Below, one piece after another: positions 1 through 7,009 of a stretch of 64,000 nucleotides of DNA (positions are counted from its first letter, which is position 1; each line of letters starts with the position of its first letter). The stretch is taken from positions 21,245,402-21,309,401 of the forward strand of contig JAJLRJ010000011.1 of assembly GCA_024195265.1 (NCBI GenBank), written 5' to 3'. Under the pieces are notes generated by a model that searched no databases, was not told the origin of the DNA, and worked only from the letters and a program-made list of their open reading frames with translations. The translations under genes and the position numbers were made by a program. The DNA comes from Dendrophyllia cribrosa. Its lineage: Eukaryota; Cnidaria; Anthozoa; Scleractinia; Dendrophylliidae.

Positions 1-741
1 AGCACTGTTAGTGACTTGGAAAAAGTACCTTAATATTTTTTTTGGAACCTTACAAGATCACAATGAAAAAAATTGTTTGCAGGAAGGTTTGTTTTTAAAA
101 AAAATAATTGCAGAGGCGCATGGATAAAAAAAAAATGTTTGCAGAGGAAAATTTCTCATACCCCCCCTCCAGAAAAATAATGGTCCGTCCCTTAAGCAAA
201 TTGAGAGAACAGAAACTATCACATACTGTAGACTGTAAACGGCATCATTACAGAACGATATGAACAATTTTTCCTTTCTGTTTCGAAAGCAACAAAGGAA
301 AGAATCAAACTGCTTTGCGCTGTTGATTTATCATGCATGAAATCAAGCGGAACTTCCAGGCATCATGTTCATTTAGCATGAATAATGAGGTCAAAAGGTC
401 ATGCACATACACGTTTTTCCAAAAAGAAAGTATCTTTCTTGTTCGAAAGTTTGAATGATTTTGAAATTAATTTGGTTTTTATATTTACAAATTCAAAATA
501 AGTTAAAACGGATTAAAATATGTTCAAATCGGTTGAAAAAAGAAAATCAATAGCAGTACTAAATGTCTCGGATATTTTTTTCCCCCTTCTTTAACTGTCA
601 CTGTAACTACCCCCCCCCCCCTTACAAGTCTGGACAGTGAAAATTCATTTTGGCTAGTTAAATCAAACCTGTCACTAGCCACTTAAGGCTCATAGGCTAA
701 AAAGTTAGTCTCGAACCCTGCAAACTCTGTCTTTTAGCTGT
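1..741. other. AT-rich intergenic sequence, no gene seen
   Basis: Homopolymer-rich (runs of A, T and C) with no reading frame above background and no recognisable repeat family. A C run near 609-620 and poly-A near 127-136 are simple sequence only. Confidence 0.6.
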
Positions 742-768
742 ATGAAGTGGTACAAGGCTGGAACTGTG

Positions 769-886
769 TGTGCAACACCAATTTTGGGGACATTTTGTCC
801 CCGCGACGTGTCCCATGAAGTTGGACAAGTTGAACTCAGTGCGACATGTCGCGGGGACAAAATGTCCCCAAAATTGGTGTTGCACA
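769..886. repeat. Foldback repeat with ~44-bp inverted arms
   Basis: Arms at 769-812 and 843-886 are reverse complements apart from one or two mismatches and enclose about 30 bases. The arm contains GGGGACATTTTGTCCCC, itself a palindrome. This looks like a short non-autonomous foldback or MITE-type unit, and a tandem array with a related core follows directly. Confidence 0.85.
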
Positions 887-899
887 ATTATGAAAGTAT

Positions 900-1128
900 C
901 AGTTCACCCGAGGGGACGTGTCGCTGCAACATGTCCCTGAGACGTGCCCTCACAACATTTTCATGTGTGTGCAAGCGCTATGATTTTGTCCCTGCTACAT
1001 GTCTCCGCCACACCTCCCTGCTACATGTCCCTCAGTGTGTACTACACAAATTTGTCGCTGTTACATGTTGCTGTGACATGTCCCTGCTACATGACCCCTC
1101 GTGTCTGACCACCTTTATGGAATTATGA
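900..1128 (+). repeat. Degenerate tandem array of CTACATGTCCC-type units
   Basis: Variants of GCTACATGTCCC, GCAACATGTCCC and GTGACATGTCCC recur about a dozen times with 10-25 base spacing. The 128-codon open frame across 742-1128 is a by-product of the low-complexity array and is not called as a gene. The sequence core matches the arms of the adjacent foldback, so the two probably belong to one element. Confidence 0.75.
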
Positions 1129-1130
1129 TC

Positions 1131-1552
1131 TATTTCAGGGATTGTACTGGAGGAGTGTTACCTTGAAGAAGATAATCAGTATTGTTTCGCCAGTTGTCTT
1201 GGCATATAATGTGCTGTCAAACAACTCCTTTGCATCCACCATTTTGAAATTATACTCTAGCATAAGTTAGATTAATTATCATTATTTTTATTTGCACTAT
1301 TGTTTATATTTTGCACCTTGCACTGAAACTTGCTGTTTGTCCATTACGATTTTGCAAGTAAATCCCGTAGATATAGACAAATTCAAGAGTGCTGCACATG
1401 TGCTTGGCCAATTCAGGACTATTTTCTTAAAAACTCTATTAACATTTTTTTCTTAAAGGTAGGAAAGCTTGATATATAGGTAATTAATGCTGGTAGAGAA
1501 TTATAAATTTTAGAACCTTGGTAGAGAAATATGTAAATTGGAGGCAACAATT
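1131..1552. other. Intergenic, no feature seen
   Basis: AT-rich sequence with no supported coding frame or repeat. Confidence 0.5.
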
Positions 1553-1679
1553 AATTGAAGGGCCGAGAGCATAACCGTAGTTCACTGTCACATGCCAAAA
1601 ATGGACAAATCTGAGTGAGAAAAAACTAAAAAAGGCGTAAAAATCCACATAGGTCGGTTATGCTCTCGGCCCTTCAATT
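1553..1679. mobile_element. MITE-like hairpin, ~25-bp terminal inverted repeats
   Basis: AATTGAAGGGCCGAGAGCAT begins the left arm (1553-1577) and its reverse complement ends the right arm (1655-1679). The ~77-base interior is AT-rich and non-coding. The structure fits a short non-autonomous DNA transposon; the superfamily is not assignable from this copy. Confidence 0.8.
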
Positions 1680-1755
1680 GTGATAATAAAACATAAATTT
1701 GACTATTTGACATGAATTGAATTGAAAAATAAATTAATAATGAGTACATTATTTT

Positions 1756-1855
1756 GAAACATTCCGCTAGCCATGACCAAGAAAAATGAGGGCATAGGTT
1801 CTATGAGTATGGGGTCCGCAGCCGGGCCTTTGGCCCGGCTAGGCTCCGCTAAAAT
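1756..1855 (+). repeat. Dispersed ~100-bp repeat, GCCGGGCC hairpin type (copy 1)
   Basis: Shares a long block with 62676-62824: the ACATTCCGCTAGCCATGACC stretch, then ATGAGTATGGGG and a CCGGGCC-TTT-GGCCCGG hairpin ending in CTCCGCTAAAA. The two copies lie about 61 kb apart in the same orientation. No coding content; it may be a SINE or MITE tail. Confidence 0.8.
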
Positions 1856-1953
1856 CTGCTTTACATTCGCTGTTTTCTAACTCATCTAATTGAAATGAGT
1901 CGTATTGCCAGTAAGGAAAACATAAATTGACTCACTGGTACACTTATAAAAAA

Positions 1954-2142
1954 TTAGAAACACTTTATCACTGATATGGCATAAGCTGCATTGTAAGCCT
2001 CTACGGCCTTGTTGTGCCTGGTCTTCTCTTCCAGTGCGGCTTGGCCATTGTCACCGGATAAATATTTTGCAAGATAATTGCCTCCAGTGAAAGCGGCTGC
2101 ATTGAGAATCGCTCCACCAATCATTATGGCGATTGAGGCCAT
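1954..2142 (-). CDS. Small hydrophobic protein of virus-like PolB element (62 aa)
   Basis: Unrecognised 62-residue protein beginning MASIAIMIGGAILNAAAF, so its first ~20 residues form one membrane-type or amphipathic helix, followed by a charged central stretch (DNGQAALEEKTRHNK). It is the last of five tightly packed minus-strand small genes. The ATG lies just downstream of an AT-rich motif resembling those before its neighbours, which is why this start is chosen. Small hydrophobic proteins of this kind are frequent in Polinton-like and adintovirus-like elements as minor structural or membrane proteins; that role is inference from context, not from homology seen here. Confidence 0.55.
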   Translation of the reverse strand: MASIAIMIGGAILNAAAFTGGNYLAKYLSGDNGQAALEEKTRHNKAVEAYNAAYAISVIKCF

Positions 2143-2145
2143 TGT

Positions 2146-2167
2146 TGTGTATGTATTATATTTTTAC
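2146..2167 (-). promoter_or_regulatory. AT-rich start-proximal motif (small gene 5)
   Basis: On the minus strand an A-run, TATAATACATACACA, then ATG 3 bases later. It is a weaker relative of the motif before the other small genes. Confidence 0.4.
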
Positions 2168-2330
2168 ATTGAGGCGGGGAGGATTTTCTGGTCCTCGAGG
2201 TATTTCTTGAGTGCGATGCTTCCAGCCATGAGACAGCATCACATTAGAGCTGGGGTCAGATGTGAATGGCTCTTTGACGACTTTTTTAGCGATCCACCCA
2301 ATACCAGTGACAAGGCCAGTGATCAGACAT
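2164..2330 (-). pseudogene. Broken small gene 4 of virus-like element
   Basis: An ATG at 2330 sits directly after the shared AT-rich motif, but its frame stops after 14 codons. A longer frame out of phase by one base encodes a glycine-rich hydrophobic segment (TGLVTGIGWIAKKVV) followed by polar sequence. A third frame at the 3' end encodes MAGSIALKKYLEDQ before a stop at 2164-2166. The pieces are consistent with a very small membrane protein disrupted by indels. The function is unknown, and so is the exact original extent. Confidence 0.4.
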
Positions 2331-2357
2331 GGTGTATATATTTAGGATTAAAATTTT
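2331..2357 (-). promoter_or_regulatory. AT-rich start-proximal motif (small gene 4)
   Basis: On the plus strand it reads GGTGTATATATTTAGGATTA followed by AAATTTT. On the minus strand this is an A/T block, then TATATACACC, then ATG at 2330. Confidence 0.5.
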
Positions 2358-2362
2358 GGAAT

Positions 2363-2542
2363 TTAAACAGTATCGTCACACTTTTCATCGTCCTCATGCG
2401 CTACATTTTCATAGGGTGAAAGAAAAGGAGCCCTCAAAAGTTCGTTTGTGGTGGCTGCCATTGCTTCACCGAGGACAAACCAAATTTTCCAAAGGCCATA
2501 AAGCGCTGCAATGCTGATAACGGCTCGTGGTACATTCATCAT
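2363..2542 (-). CDS. Small single-pass membrane protein of virus-like element (59 aa)
   Basis: The frame opens with two ATG codons (2542 and 2539) and closes with TAA at 2363-2365. Residues ~6-30 (AVISIAALYGLWKIWFVLG) form one clear membrane helix; the C-terminal half is polar and acidic (HEDDEKCDD). It lies in a run of similarly oriented small genes separated by only 20-40 bases, each with the same AT-rich motif ahead of its ATG. No family is recognised. The reading frame is intact, in contrast to both neighbours. Confidence 0.6.
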   Translation of the reverse strand: MMNVPRAVISIAALYGLWKIWFVLGEAMAATTNELLRAPFLSPYENVAHEDDEKCDDTV

Positions 2543-2556
2543 TGTTGCCGAGAAAG

Positions 2557-2583
2557 TGTATATATTAAGATTTAAAAAAATTA
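2557..2583 (-). promoter_or_regulatory. AT-rich start-proximal motif (small gene 3)
   Basis: On the plus strand GTGTATATATTAAGATTTAA then poly-A. On the minus strand it places TATATACAC about 14 bases before the ATG at 2542, and it overlaps the stop of the upstream gene. Confidence 0.55.
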
Positions 2584-3020
2584 ATCCATCTCGCGGATTC
2601 CGGTTCTCCTTTTCACCGCTGTTTGTCTGACTGGAGGAGCAGTTATAACCTCCTCTGCTGCTTCTGGTGGGGTTGAGGCTTTGTTGCGTCCAATGGTTTT
2701 CATAATGGCCTCGCGCTGGTAATACACCCCCAAAGTGGAGACAATCAAACCACCAACACCCAGAATGTAGTAGCCTGTATTGCTGTTGCTGCTAGATGAT
2801 TCATTTGTCGAGTTTGGGGAGGGGATTGTGGTGGGCTCGTTTGCCGTTTTGGAAGCCTGTTTTTTGCCTCTCTTGCCACACGGTTGCGCTCTGCTAGTCT
2901 TTTTCCAGAAGCAACACGACCAGGGTTTTTTGCTGTAGCAGTCTTTGGAACATCAGAGGTAACGTGCGTGTTGGTTGTCGCTGTTTCTTCAGGTATCGTC
3001 TCCAGTCGTGGCGTCTCCAT
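2581..3020 (-). pseudogene. Frameshifted single-pass membrane protein of virus-like element
   Basis: From the ATG at 3020 (METPRLETIPEE) the frame runs through a basic, polar N-terminal region (KRLAERNRVAREAKNR). In that frame it ends at 2745. A second frame from about 2830 to the TAA at 2581-2583 encodes a Ser/Asn-rich linker, one membrane segment (YYILGVGGLIVSTLGVYY) and a basic tail (VKRRTG). The frames change near an A run at about 2855-2865, so an indel there has most likely split one ~145-codon gene. The layout of a long soluble N-terminus, one helix and a short basic tail suggests a virion or membrane minor protein, but no family is recognised. Confidence 0.55.
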
Positions 3021-3044
3021 TGTATATATAAGTTTTTAAAAATT
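3021..3044 (-). promoter_or_regulatory. AT-rich start-proximal motif (small gene 2)
   Basis: On the plus strand TGTATATATAAGTTTTTAAA and AATT, immediately before the ATG at 3020. It is the clearest copy of the shared motif. Confidence 0.55.
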
Positions 3045-3104
3045 ATCTATCTGATTCCTTCATGGTTCCTATCAGATTCCTACCTGGTTCCTACCTGGTT
3101 CTTG

Positions 3105-3617
3105 TCAGATTAATTTGTCAACTTCATCAATTCCTTCTAGGGGGTAGCCTTCACTGTCTCTTGTGAGAGGTCTGGGTGGCGCAGGAGAAGGAGGAGGAGT
3201 AGGCGGCTCCTTTTTTAAGTCTATGTGTTTTGTAGTGATCAGAGCAGCATTGGCCAGCGCTAACCATCGCCCGCATCGCGGTGCAAGGTTTCCAGTAAGA
3301 GATGACAATTCATGTTGGATCATGTAGTCATTTTTGAGCTCTTTCTGCAGCTCTTTCACATCGTTAATTGGAACAACCATGCCAGCGCCTTTGGTTATAA
3401 GCATTATAACACTGTCAATCAGTGATTCGGTCGTCTTGTTGCCAACGTAGGCTTCATACCTTTTGTAGAATTTTTCGACATCTTTATCCGAAAGGCATTT
3501 CACCTGCTCGTGTGTGAGCAGGTCACCGATAGCTTCTTTTGATTTGCCAGTCGAGACAAGAACAGCCAGCTTCTCGCGTTGAGCTGGAATGTTATCTACA
3601 GGAATCGCTGATGCCAC
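3105..3617 (-). CDS. Unknown 170-aa protein of virus-like element
   Basis: Unrecognised protein, largely alpha-helical and charged (ALVSTGKSKEAIGDLLTHEQ-type segments), with a Pro-rich stretch near residues 138-150 (PPTPPPSPAPPRP). The open frame starts at a GTG at 3617 (GTG GCA TCA GCG) where its neighbours start with ATG, so the original ATG may have been mutated and the copy may be dead. It is first in the small-gene run and lacks a clear copy of the AT-rich motif. It most plausibly belongs with the PolB found at 7-10 kb, now separated by PLE insertions; that link is inference. Confidence 0.5.
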   Translation of the reverse strand: MASAIPVDNIPAQREKLAVLVSTGKSKEAIGDLLTHEQVKCLSDKDVEKFYKRYEAYVGNKTTESLIDSVIMLITKGAGMVVPINDVKELQKELKNDYMIQHELSSLTGNLAPRCGRWLALANAALITTKHIDLKKEPPTPPPSPAPPRPLTRDSEGYPLEGIDEVDKLI

Positions 3618-3904
3618 GGAGCTCTAATATTAATCTAGTTAACAATGTGTTTACAAGTCTTCTTAGTTAATCTTAGTTATAAGTATCAGTTGTATGCACT
3701 GGATATACTGTATATAATTTTCTTATATATTATATAAGCAAGCAATTGAACGTGTAATTTTAAGTTGTAACATTAATTTTTTTCCTTCTTGTAATTTTTT
3801 CCAATGCTTAATCTTCCTCTACGTTCATTTTCTTTTTATGTGTGGAACGATTTTAGTGTAAATGTGGTGTACGTTAATCAATAAAGATTTTCAAAATAAA
3901 AAGC
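3618..3904. other. AT-rich non-coding stretch
   Basis: Contains TATATAATTTTCTTATATAT-type sequence and no coding frame. It is probably a flank of the virus-like element before the PLE-derived block. Confidence 0.4.
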
Positions 3905-4080
3905 ATAACAAGCTCCCTAATTAGGGCCCCTGAATTATCACAAGCTAATGAAGTAACAAGGTCCCCAAGCAGGGCCCCTAAGCAATAGAAGTAGTAAATT
4001 CCCTGCTCGGGGCACCTGAATGACATGCCAACGCAAAAATAACAGGTTCCCCGAACAGAGCTCCTGAATGCCAAGACAAT
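3905..4080. repeat. Degenerate ~45-bp minisatellite, four units
   Basis: Four related units contain TAACAAGCTCCC / TAACAAGGTCCCC / TAAATTCCCTGC / TAACAGGTTCCCC, each followed by a GGGCCCCTGAA-like box. The spacing is ~45-50 bp. Confidence 0.7.
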
Positions 4081-4196
4081 TGCAAACAGCAAGTAACGTA
4101 ATCAAGTAAAATCAGCTAAAAATTAAAAATCATTAAAAAAAATATAAAAAGATAAAAAAAGAGACCGAATGATGAAATGAGGCGGCATGAAAGGTC

Positions 4197-4680
4197 TTAG
4201 TTATATCTAATTCTATTCTTTGAATTGAACTCCGATCTTTTGTTTAGGCTATGTGGCTTCAGGGTGCAAAGCTTTGCACTCCAAAACGCTTCCCTAGTTA
4301 ACAAACGCTCATCAACACTATTTTCATTATTTGAATTAAAGATTTGTTCCACAATAACGAATTCAAAGTCGGACATTTCATGTTCATCTTTGTTAAAATG
4401 AATGGCAACCTCACGCATGTTTTTAATTGTGGTCATGGCTGATTCATGGTTGCGAAATCTGACCTTGAACTCGTTACTGGTGGATCCTACATATTGTAAA
4501 TTGCATTTGTTACAAGTGAAAAGGTAAATAACATTCTTGGATTTACAATTAACATTTTGTCTGATAGGATATTTTCTATTGGTTTTAGTACCGCGGTACT
4601 CATGAAAAAATCAGTTTCCAGCAAGAAATTCCGGCAAAGGTCACATTTTCTATAACATTTAAAGCATCCTCGGTCATTCC
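4197..4680 (-). pseudogene. Penelope-like element (PLE-B), GIY-YIG endonuclease C-terminus
   Basis: Reading the minus strand, an open frame runs from about 4566 to 4197 with NVIYLFTCNKC, then QYVGST, FKVRFRNHESAM, and TREAFWSAKLCTLKP at the C-terminus. That order is the GIY-YIG nuclease of Penelope-like retroelements: the GIY-like strand, the R-x-x-NH helix, then the catalytic E in REAFW. Just upstream (~4610-4675), in another frame, lies a Cys-rich CFKCYRKCDLCRNF motif typical of the PLE linker before the nuclease. The RT is absent, so this is a 5'-truncated, frameshifted 3' end. PLEs integrate by target-primed reverse transcription and are usually 5' truncated. Confidence 0.8.
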
Positions 4681-4935
4681 CTTCAGCTACGTTGGTACGT
4701 TTAGGTGGCTAGAATTTCTTGAATGTTCTTAGATCTTCTAAAAGGATGGAATAATTGAACCCTTGGGAAAAATTCCAGCTAAAGTAGGCGAATTATAAAT
4801 CTGGGCCTCATCAGTGCAGTGCTGATGCTGGAGTTGAGGTTAGGCTATAAGCCACCTCAGATATATATATATATATAGAATGAGTTGTAATATCAAGCTT
4901 CCAACTCCATATCTTGACTTGATTGTGCTTTATTG

Positions 4936-4974
4936 ACCCTACGTTTCGGCCATCACGGCCTTCTTCAGGGGAGT
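4936..4974 (-). ncRNA. Hammerhead-ribozyme-like motif (PLE-C 3' region)
   Basis: On the minus strand the core reads CTGAAGA (fits CUGANGA), a stem II GGCC-GTGAT-GGCC, then GAAACGTA. The GTA cleavage triplet is followed by GGG, which can pair with CCC just before CTGA as a short stem I. Stem III is minimal, as known for PLE-associated hammerheads. An extra A before stem II and a 3-bp stem I suggest it is decayed or weak. It lies ~410 bases downstream of the PLE-C nuclease fragment. Confidence 0.6.
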
Positions 4975-5385
4975 TACAACTATGGTAAGGCTTGCGTAAA
5001 CCGTTGGCTATTCAAAACTATAACGTGACATGTATGGCGTCTGTGATTGGTAGATAAACTAACAAAGTTATGCGCGCGCTAGAAAGTGCGCGCACTAATG
5101 TGGGTTAAATAAGCGTGCACTGAAACGCGCGCGTCTTAATGTGGCGTAGTAGGAGAAAAATATATTAGTGTAAAATATAGATAATCAATATAGTAACTAG
5201 GAAATGTATACCTAATATAAAAAGTTTAAGTGTATCATAATGCGGCACCTAAATGCAGTATGGCTCCGAGAGAAGGAAAGGATAATAAGCGAGTTCAGTC
5301 AAAATTAATATTAAGCTTGTGTAGACAGCAAATAAATTCAATAAAATGAAGGTGTAAATGAAATAAAATGAAATGAAACCAGAAA

Positions 5386-5535
5386 CTAGATCAAGTTATT
5401 AATTACTGGTTTCAGTCTGTTAATCCAGTAACTTTCTCTTGTTCTTCTTGTGTCTAGATTCCTGTTTCGTACTTTTTCGATGACTGATAACTTCATGTGC
5501 TGGCGTCCACATTTTTTGAAATGTCTTACTGTAGG
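5386..5535 (-). pseudogene. Penelope-like element (PLE-C), GIY-YIG tail fragment
   Basis: The minus-strand frame encodes VIEKVRNRNLDTRRTRESYWINRL before a TAG at 5386-5388 (quoted here to show the RESYWI box, which matches the REAFW box of PLE-B). In GIY-YIG nucleases this Arg-Glu-x-x-Trp region carries the catalytic glutamate. Only the last ~48 codons are recognisable. Position, strand and the hammerhead motif downstream support a third PLE 3' end, distinct in sequence from both neighbours. Because it is short, the assignment rests on motif and context. Confidence 0.6.
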
Positions 5536-5540
5536 GATGT

Positions 5541-5574
5541 TATATATAGTTATATATAGTTATATATATATATA
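5541..5574. repeat. TATATAGT / TA microsatellite
   Basis: TTATATATAGT repeated three times, then (TA)n. Microsatellites often abut PLE ends. Confidence 0.8.
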
Positions 5575-5666
5575 GTAAAGTTTGTGTTTCAAATATTCCG
5601 TAGTACAGTGCTGGATATGTTAAAGTAAAATGAAATATATTGAAAATAGAAAAAAACTACACTTTT

Positions 5667-5709
5667 ATCCCTACATGCCTATTTCGTGATTGCTCACTCT
5701 TCAGGGAAT
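5667..5709 (-). ncRNA. Hammerhead ribozyme motif, minimal PLE type
   Basis: All core elements are present on the minus strand: CTGAAGA (CUGANGA), stem II GTGA-GCAA-TCAC (4 bp closed by a GNRA tetraloop), then GAAA. A very short stem III follows, then the cleavage triplet GTA. Stem I forms between ATTCC before CTGA and GGGAT after the cleavage site (5 pairs, one G-U). Short stem III is the known hallmark of Penelope-associated hammerheads. It lies ~85 bases downstream of the PLE-A nuclease stop, as expected for a PLE terminal repeat. Self-cleavage has not been shown. Confidence 0.75.
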
Positions 5710-5794
5710 TTTAATGAATATTCATAACCGTTCTTCTTACACTATAAAATTTACATAATCAGTGATACGGTTAATTCAAATTTAAATTAAATGT

Positions 5795-6259
5795 TTAGTT
5801 ATGTAGCAACGCTTTGTTCCTGTGGCGGCAAGAAGATACAAGTTCATTACGCTTGTTAAGTGATGACAATTCAGGTCGTCAGATTATTAAAAATTTATCT
5901 TTAAGGCAGAGATTGCATCTTTTACTTGAGCTTGAAGAAATGATACAACATGAAATAGAGTGATCAATGTTCTTATCTTTAGGATTCCAGATATGTTTGC
6001 TGAGTTCGGTGGAGTTTCTGTGTTTTGCGTGACAGAATAATGCAGCGTGGTTTCTGTATCTTGTCTTAAAGACGTTTTCTGTCAGTCCAATGTACGTTTC
6101 AGAAGTGTTATTGTCCTTATGTTTGACGGTTGCTTGGTAGATAACTGATGATTCGAGGCAGTTTCCGTTAAGTGGGCATGTGTTGTTTTGTTGGCAGTTG
6201 CATGTTTTGTTGGCAGTTGCATCGTTTGCCATTTCATTGGTGTGTACGGGTGGATTCAA
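5795..6259 (-). pseudogene. Penelope-like element (PLE-A), GIY-YIG domain
   Basis: The frame from 6259 contains a Cys-rich linker (CNCQQNNTCPLNGNC), the strand VIYQATVKHK, TYIGLTENVFKTRYRNH (GIY-YIG core with R and NH helix), NSTELSKHIW, and CNLCLKDKFLI. A TGA ends the called frame at 5879. The same phase continues on its far side with LNKRNELVSSCRHRNK and stops at 5795, so one nonsense change interrupts an otherwise intact tail. The RT domain is missing (5' truncation). The family differs from PLE-B and PLE-C, showing that independent PLE insertions stacked here on the same strand. Confidence 0.85.
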
Positions 6260-7009
6260 AATAAGCTTGCTGTGATTGTCGATAATTTATTTAGTGTTAA
6301 TCATGCAGCTGTAGTTGGCCTTGATGGTATTGCGATTGGAGATTTTTCTTAGCTTGTGGTTAGATTCCTCACCCTAGTAGACAAACACTTCCCTAAAGAC
6401 CACATGCTAAGAAAAAAGGTATGGAAATTTTCTGAAAAAAGAAAACATTGCATTTATGGATAACTTCTCTTGACTGCTAATATAATATTAAGAGATCAAT
6501 GACAGGAAATTGTATCTTGATAATAGCAGGGCCGAGGGCTATCATGGTAAAGAGACTGTTGATTAAAAATTCCACTCATCTCAAAATAAAAAAAAATGTC
6601 TTCCAATAAAATTAGAGTCCCGACTCCTATAAACATAAGCAGCTTGTTTGTCAGCTTGACACAGATTTCCATATAAAACTGTGCATATAAAATTTAAAGG
6701 TCAGAGAACAAGTTAAAATATAAATTTTGCCAAAGCAAAACAATTTTAGTTTGTTTAATGTTTGGGATATAATCTGCTGCCTTTTGAGGGTAAAAATTTA
6801 ATCTTAACTTAGAAAAAAGTTGAATGTCCTGCAATCACAGCACTACTGAACCAAGCATGAAGGAAGTCATGTTTTGAGGTGTGAAATCAACGTGGTAGAG
6901 AAAGGTCAAAATAATTTTACAACAAAGTAATCTCATCCTTTTAATCAATTTCATTTGTTTTCTATTGTTAGACCAATAATGTGAATTAAAAGAACACCAT
7001 TTTACCACG
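6260..7009. other. Non-coding spacer between PLE-A and truncated PolB
   Basis: AT-rich and without a supported gene. A GGGCCGAGGGCTATCATGGT segment near 6530 resembles the MITE arm at 1553-1577. The last ~55 codons of the frame ending at 6835 lie here and do not resemble DNA polymerase, so the polymerase is truncated at about 7,010. Confidence 0.5.

Noticed and set aside
742..1128. 128-codon frame
   Set aside because: Lies entirely on the foldback and tandem array; composition follows the repeat.
3880..4090. Possible CRISPR-like spaced repeats
   Set aside because: Units are diverged, unequal in length and the genome is clearly eukaryotic; it is a minisatellite.
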